64,000 nucleotides of DNA from Pseudomonas bharatica CSV86 (GTDB lineage: Bacteria; Pseudomonadota; Gammaproteobacteria; Pseudomonadales; Pseudomonadaceae): contig NZ_AMWJ02000002.1 in NCBI RefSeq assembly GCF_000319305.2, positions 2,122,001-2,186,000 of the forward strand, written 5' to 3'. Of the stretch, positions 61,053-64,000 are shown in pieces. Both the position numbers and the translations under genes were made by a program. The notes beneath the pieces were generated by a model that was given only the letters and a program-made list of their open reading frames with translations, did not search any database and was not told the origin of the DNA. Within the stretch, counting starts at the first letter, position 1, and each line of letters begins with the position of its first letter.

Positions 61053-61649
61053 TCAGAACCGGGAGCCAGGTTCCAGGAGGAAATCCATTTCTTCGCTGGT
61101 ACTGGGTCGCCCGAGCACCAGGTTGCGGTGCGGGAAGCGCCCGAAACGGGCGATCACGCGCTGATGCTGCTCGGCATAGTCGAGGAATCCCTCGAACAGG
61201 CGGCGATCCGCCGCCGGCTGTGCTGCCAGCAGGGTCTGGTAGCGCTCGACGCAGATGTTCTGCCAGTCCAGCACTTCGGCATGCTCCAGCACCAGCAGGA
61301 TGAACACCCGCTGCAATGGCAGCAGCTGGTAGTCCCAGGCCCGGTCCAGGCCCTGCATCACCAGGACCTGGGCGCGCCGGTCGCCATCGAAGGCGCGCGG
61401 CGTGTCGCGGTAGATCATCCGCGGCAACTGGTCCAGCAACAGCACCAGCCCGAGCCAGCCCTGCGGGCTTTCCAGCCACTCCTCCAGGCCTCCGGCCAGC
61501 GCCTGCTCGACCAGCGGGCCGAAGCGCTCCTGCGCCTCGGCGTCATGCTGCTTGCCGAACCACAGCGTGCTCTTCTCGTCAGCGACGTCCTGCGGGCTGG
61601 TGCCCCATCCGAACCACCATTCCAGCAGCGGCTGCCAAGGTGCGAGCAT
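61053..61649 (-). CDS. DUF924 family protein
   Basis: 198-residue all-helical soluble protein. Typical family blocks are LEWWFGWGTSPQDVADEKST, LWFGKQHDAEAQERFGPLVE, LVLLLDQLPRMIYRDTPRAF and FILLVLEHAEVLDWQN. The fold is tetratricopeptide-like; the function is unknown. It follows fbp by six bases and is probably cotranscribed with it. Confidence 0.92.
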   Translation of the reverse strand: MLAPWQPLLEWWFGWGTSPQDVADEKSTLWFGKQHDAEAQERFGPLVEQALAGGLEEWLESPQGWLGLVLLLDQLPRMIYRDTPRAFDGDRRAQVLVMQGLDRAWDYQLLPLQRVFILLVLEHAEVLDWQNICVERYQTLLAAQPAADRRLFEGFLDYAEQHQRVIARFGRFPHRNLVLGRPSTSEEMDFLLEPGSRF

Positions 61650-61655
61650 GGCGGG

Positions 61656-62666
61656 TTACTCCTGGTGATAACCGGTGACGCGCTGGACTTCCTCTTTCGA
61701 ACCGAGGAATACCGCAACGCGCTGGTGCAGGCTGTCCGGCTGGATGTCGAGGATACGCTGCTTGCCATCGGTGGACGCACCGCCGGCCTGCTCGATGATG
61801 AACGACATCGGGTTGGCTTCGTACATCAAACGCAGCTTGCCCGGCTTGGACGGCTCGCGCGCGTCACGCGGGTACATGAACAGGCCGCCACGGGTCAGGA
61901 TGCGATGCACGTCGGCCACCATCGAGGCGATCCAGCGCATGTTGTAGTTCTTCTTCAGCGGGCCGGTCTCGCCTGCCAGCAGCTCGCCAACATAGCGGGT
62001 CACCGGTTCTTCCCAGTGACGCTGGTTGGACATGTTGATGGCGAATTCGGCGGTGCTTTCCGGAACCTTGATGTTCTCGTGGGTCAGGACGAAGCTGCCC
62101 AGCTCGCGATCCAGGGTGAAGCCCTTGACGCCGTTGCCCAGGGTCAGGATCAGCATGGTCTGCGGGCCGTAGATGGCATAGCCGGCGGCAACCTGCTTGG
62201 TGCCCGGCTGGAGGAAGGCCTTTTCGTTGAGGCTTTCGTTCTGGCTCAGGTACTCGTTAGGGCAGCGCAGTACCGAGAAGATGGTGCCGACCGAGACGTT
62301 GACGTCGATGTTCGACGAGCCGTCCAGCGGGTCGAAGACCAGCAGGTAGGCGCCTTTCGGATATTTGCCCGGAATCTGGTAGGCATTGTCCATTTCTTCC
62401 GAGGCCATGCCGGCCAGGTGGCCGCCCCACTCGTTGGCTTCAAGCAGGATGTCGTTGGAAATCACGTCCAGTTTCTTCTGGACTTCGCCCTGCACGTTTT
62501 CGGTGCCCATGCTGCCCAGCACACCGCCGAGGGCGCCCTTGGAGACGTTGTGGCTGATTTCCTTGCATGCACGCGCCACCACTTCGATCAGGAAGCGCAG
62601 ATCGGCAGGGGTGCTGTTGCTACGGGTCTGCTCAATCAGATAGCGACTCAGGGTAACGCGGGACAT
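61656..62666 (-). CDS. fbp: Fructose-1,6-bisphosphatase class I
   Basis: 336-residue gluconeogenic phosphatase. The metal site is LLVFDPLDGSSNIDVNVSVG; VKGFTLDRELGSFVLTHENI, MRWIASMVADVHRILTRGG and GKLRLMYEANPMSFIIEQAG are family marks. The ATG at 62666 (SRVTLSRYLIEQTRS) gives normal length. Confidence 0.97.
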   Translation of the reverse strand: MSRVTLSRYLIEQTRSNSTPADLRFLIEVVARACKEISHNVSKGALGGVLGSMGTENVQGEVQKKLDVISNDILLEANEWGGHLAGMASEEMDNAYQIPGKYPKGAYLLVFDPLDGSSNIDVNVSVGTIFSVLRCPNEYLSQNESLNEKAFLQPGTKQVAAGYAIYGPQTMLILTLGNGVKGFTLDRELGSFVLTHENIKVPESTAEFAINMSNQRHWEEPVTRYVGELLAGETGPLKKNYNMRWIASMVADVHRILTRGGLFMYPRDAREPSKPGKLRLMYEANPMSFIIEQAGGASTDGKQRILDIQPDSLHQRVAVFLGSKEEVQRVTGYHQE

Positions 62667-62810
62667 GTATGGCTCCGGAGGAATGAGGGAGTAAGAAAAA
62701 CCCACGCAGTTTACAGGGAGAGGCAGGCGCGGGCGAGCAGTAGGACAGCCCTGCCCGATCAGACGGCACATCCGGGATCTGGTTCCCGCCGTTCGCCGCG
62801 CCTTCCCCGG

Positions 62811-64000
62811 TCATTCCAGCGCCGTCCAGATTTCCCGGGCATATTCGCCGATGGTGCGGTCCGAAGAGAACCAGCCCATGCGTGCGGTATTGAGCACCGC
62901 CGAGCGCCACCAGCGATCAGGCTCGTGCCAGAGCTCGTCAACCCGTCGCTGGGCCTCCCAATAGGCGTCGAAATCGGCGCAAAGCAGGAAGCGGTCGTAG
63001 GACACCAGCGAATCCACCAGCCCGACGTATCGCGCCGGATCGTCAGGCGAGAACACACCGCCACGGATCGCCTGGAGCACGTCGTTGAGCCGGTGCGAGG
63101 CCCCGATGATCGGACTGGCATCGAAATCGCCGTTGCGCTTGCGGCCTTCGACCTGCTGGGCGGTGAGGCCGAAGATGAACATGTGCTCGGCCCCGACCTG
63201 TTCGCACATTTCCACGTTGGCGCCATCGAGGGTGCCGATGGTCAGTGCGCCGTTGAGGCCGAACTTCATGTTGCTGGTGCCCGAGGCCTCGTAGCCGGCG
63301 GTGGAGATCTGCTCGGAAAGGTCTGCCGCCGGGATGATGCTTTCCGCCAGGCTGACGTTGTAGTTGGGCAGGAACACCACCTTGAGCAGGCCGCGTACCG
63401 TCGGGTCGTTGTTGACGACCTGGGCGATATCGTTGGCCAGCTTGATGATCAGCTTGGCCTGGTGATAGCTGGCTGCGGCCTTGCCGGCGAAGATCTTCAC
63501 CCGCGGCACCCAGTCGGTGCCCGGCTCGGCACGGATCGCCTGGTACAGGGCGACGGTGTGCATCAGGTTGAGCAACTGGCGCTTGTACTCGTGGATACGC
63601 TTGACCTGAACGTCGAACATCGCCTCCGGATTGACGGTGATGCCCAGGCGCTCCTGGATGATCGCCGCCAGTGCACGCTTGCTGTGCAGGCGCTGCTCGG
63701 CGAACTTCTTGCGGAAGCCGGGCTTGTCGGCGAAGGGTTCCAGGTCTCGCAGCCTGGTTTCCGGGCTGTCCAGCAGGTCCTCGCCGAGGGCGTTGACCAG
63801 CATGGCGGTGAGCTGCGGATTGGACTGGTACAGCCAGCGGCGGAAGGTAATGCCGTTGGTCTTGTTATTGATCCGCTCCGGGTAGAGCTTGTGCAGCTCG
63901 GAAAACACCGTGCTGCGCATCAGCTTGGTGTGCAATGCCGAGACGCCGTTGACGCTGTGCGAACCGAGGAACGCCAGGTTGCCCATGCGCACCCGGCGGC
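62811..64000 (-). CDS. glgP: Glycogen/maltodextrin phosphorylase, C-terminal part
   Basis: About 396 C-terminal residues; the gene continues beyond the right edge. The PLP-lysine region is TAGYEASGTSNMKFGLNGAL then TIGTLDGANVEM. Other marks are SHSVNGVSALHTKLM, NGITFRRWLYQSNPQL and KRIHEYKRQLLNLMH. It releases glucose-1-phosphate from glycogen. Stop at 62811-62813, 144 bases from the fbp start. Confidence 0.96.
   Translation of the reverse strand, partial: RRVRMGNLAFLGSHSVNGVSALHTKLMRSTVFSELHKLYPERINNKTNGITFRRWLYQSNPQLTAMLVNALGEDLLDSPETRLRDLEPFADKPGFRKKFAEQRLHSKRALAAIIQERLGITVNPEAMFDVQVKRIHEYKRQLLNLMHTVALYQAIRAEPGTDWVPRVKIFAGKAAASYHQAKLIIKLANDIAQVVNNDPTVRGLLKVVFLPNYNVSLAESIIPAADLSEQISTAGYEASGTSNMKFGLNGALTIGTLDGANVEMCEQVGAEHMFIFGLTAQQVEGRKRNGDFDASPIIGASHRLNDVLQAIRGGVFSPDDPARYVGLVDSLVSYDRFLLCADFDAYWEAQRRVDELWHEPDRWWRSAVLNTARMGWFSSDRTIGEYAREIWTALE

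Overview
This is chromosomal DNA of a fluorescent-type Pseudomonas (P. putida / P. fluorescens / P. entomophila range). The evidence is high GC, the order of the Pil-Chp, gshB, pyrBC', hslVU, pha, ubi, hisIE-tat, opgGH and hut blocks, and many copies of a Pseudomonas REP palindrome whose core contains GGCTTGCCAGCGAT. No rRNA, tRNA or CRISPR array is visible.

Layout. 1-12051 (mostly minus strand) is the Pil-Chp chemosensory cluster: pilG, pilH, pilI, pilJ, chpA and a chpC-like cheW gene. pilI is cut by a 2985-bp ISL3-family element (7784-10768) with 24-bp imperfect terminal repeats and an exact 8-bp target duplication. The element carries a transposase, a cysteine-loop permease and an ArsR regulator. 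12256-18110 (plus) holds gshB, a tonB-like gene, algH/yqgE, ruvX, pyrR, pyrB and a pyrC' lacking the metal-binding histidines. 18111-20885 holds a REP-flanked tandem array, the heat-shock protease genes hslVU behind a sigma32-like promoter, and a DUF971 gene. 21240-28220 is the medium-chain-length polyhydroxyalkanoate locus phaC1-Z-C2-D with convergent phaIF; a shared TTAG-N10-CTAA palindrome upstream of phaC1 and phaI is a likely PhaD operator. 28347-34334 carries ubiE-ubiJ-ubiB, hisI-hisE, tatABC and rsmE. 34472-39163 is an HBM-type chemoreceptor and a polar amino acid ABC transporter. 39352-45331 is opgGH, dtd and pip. 45629-58334 is the histidine utilisation locus: hutG, hutI, hutH, a hutH paralog without the MIO tripeptide, hutVWX, hutU, hutD and hutC, with hutF divergent. 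A sigma54-type promoter next to a HutC operator precedes hutU. 58553-59875 is an IS110-family element inserted in a REP palindrome. The remainder carries a lipocalin, a small lipoprotein, a DUF924 gene, fbp and the 3' part of glgP.

Most notable: the IS110 element's left noncoding region folds as a two-loop bridge RNA. Its target loop matches both sides of the REP target, and one donor guide matches the element's own left end. The circular end-to-end junction would also create a 17-bp-spaced promoter just upstream of that RNA. Other points are the ISL3 insertion in pilI, the MIO-less HutH paralog, several odd repeat arrays, and six one-base homopolymer losses in otherwise intact genes (chpC, the pilI remnant, gshB, tonB, ubiJ, hutD) that look more like sequencing error than decay.
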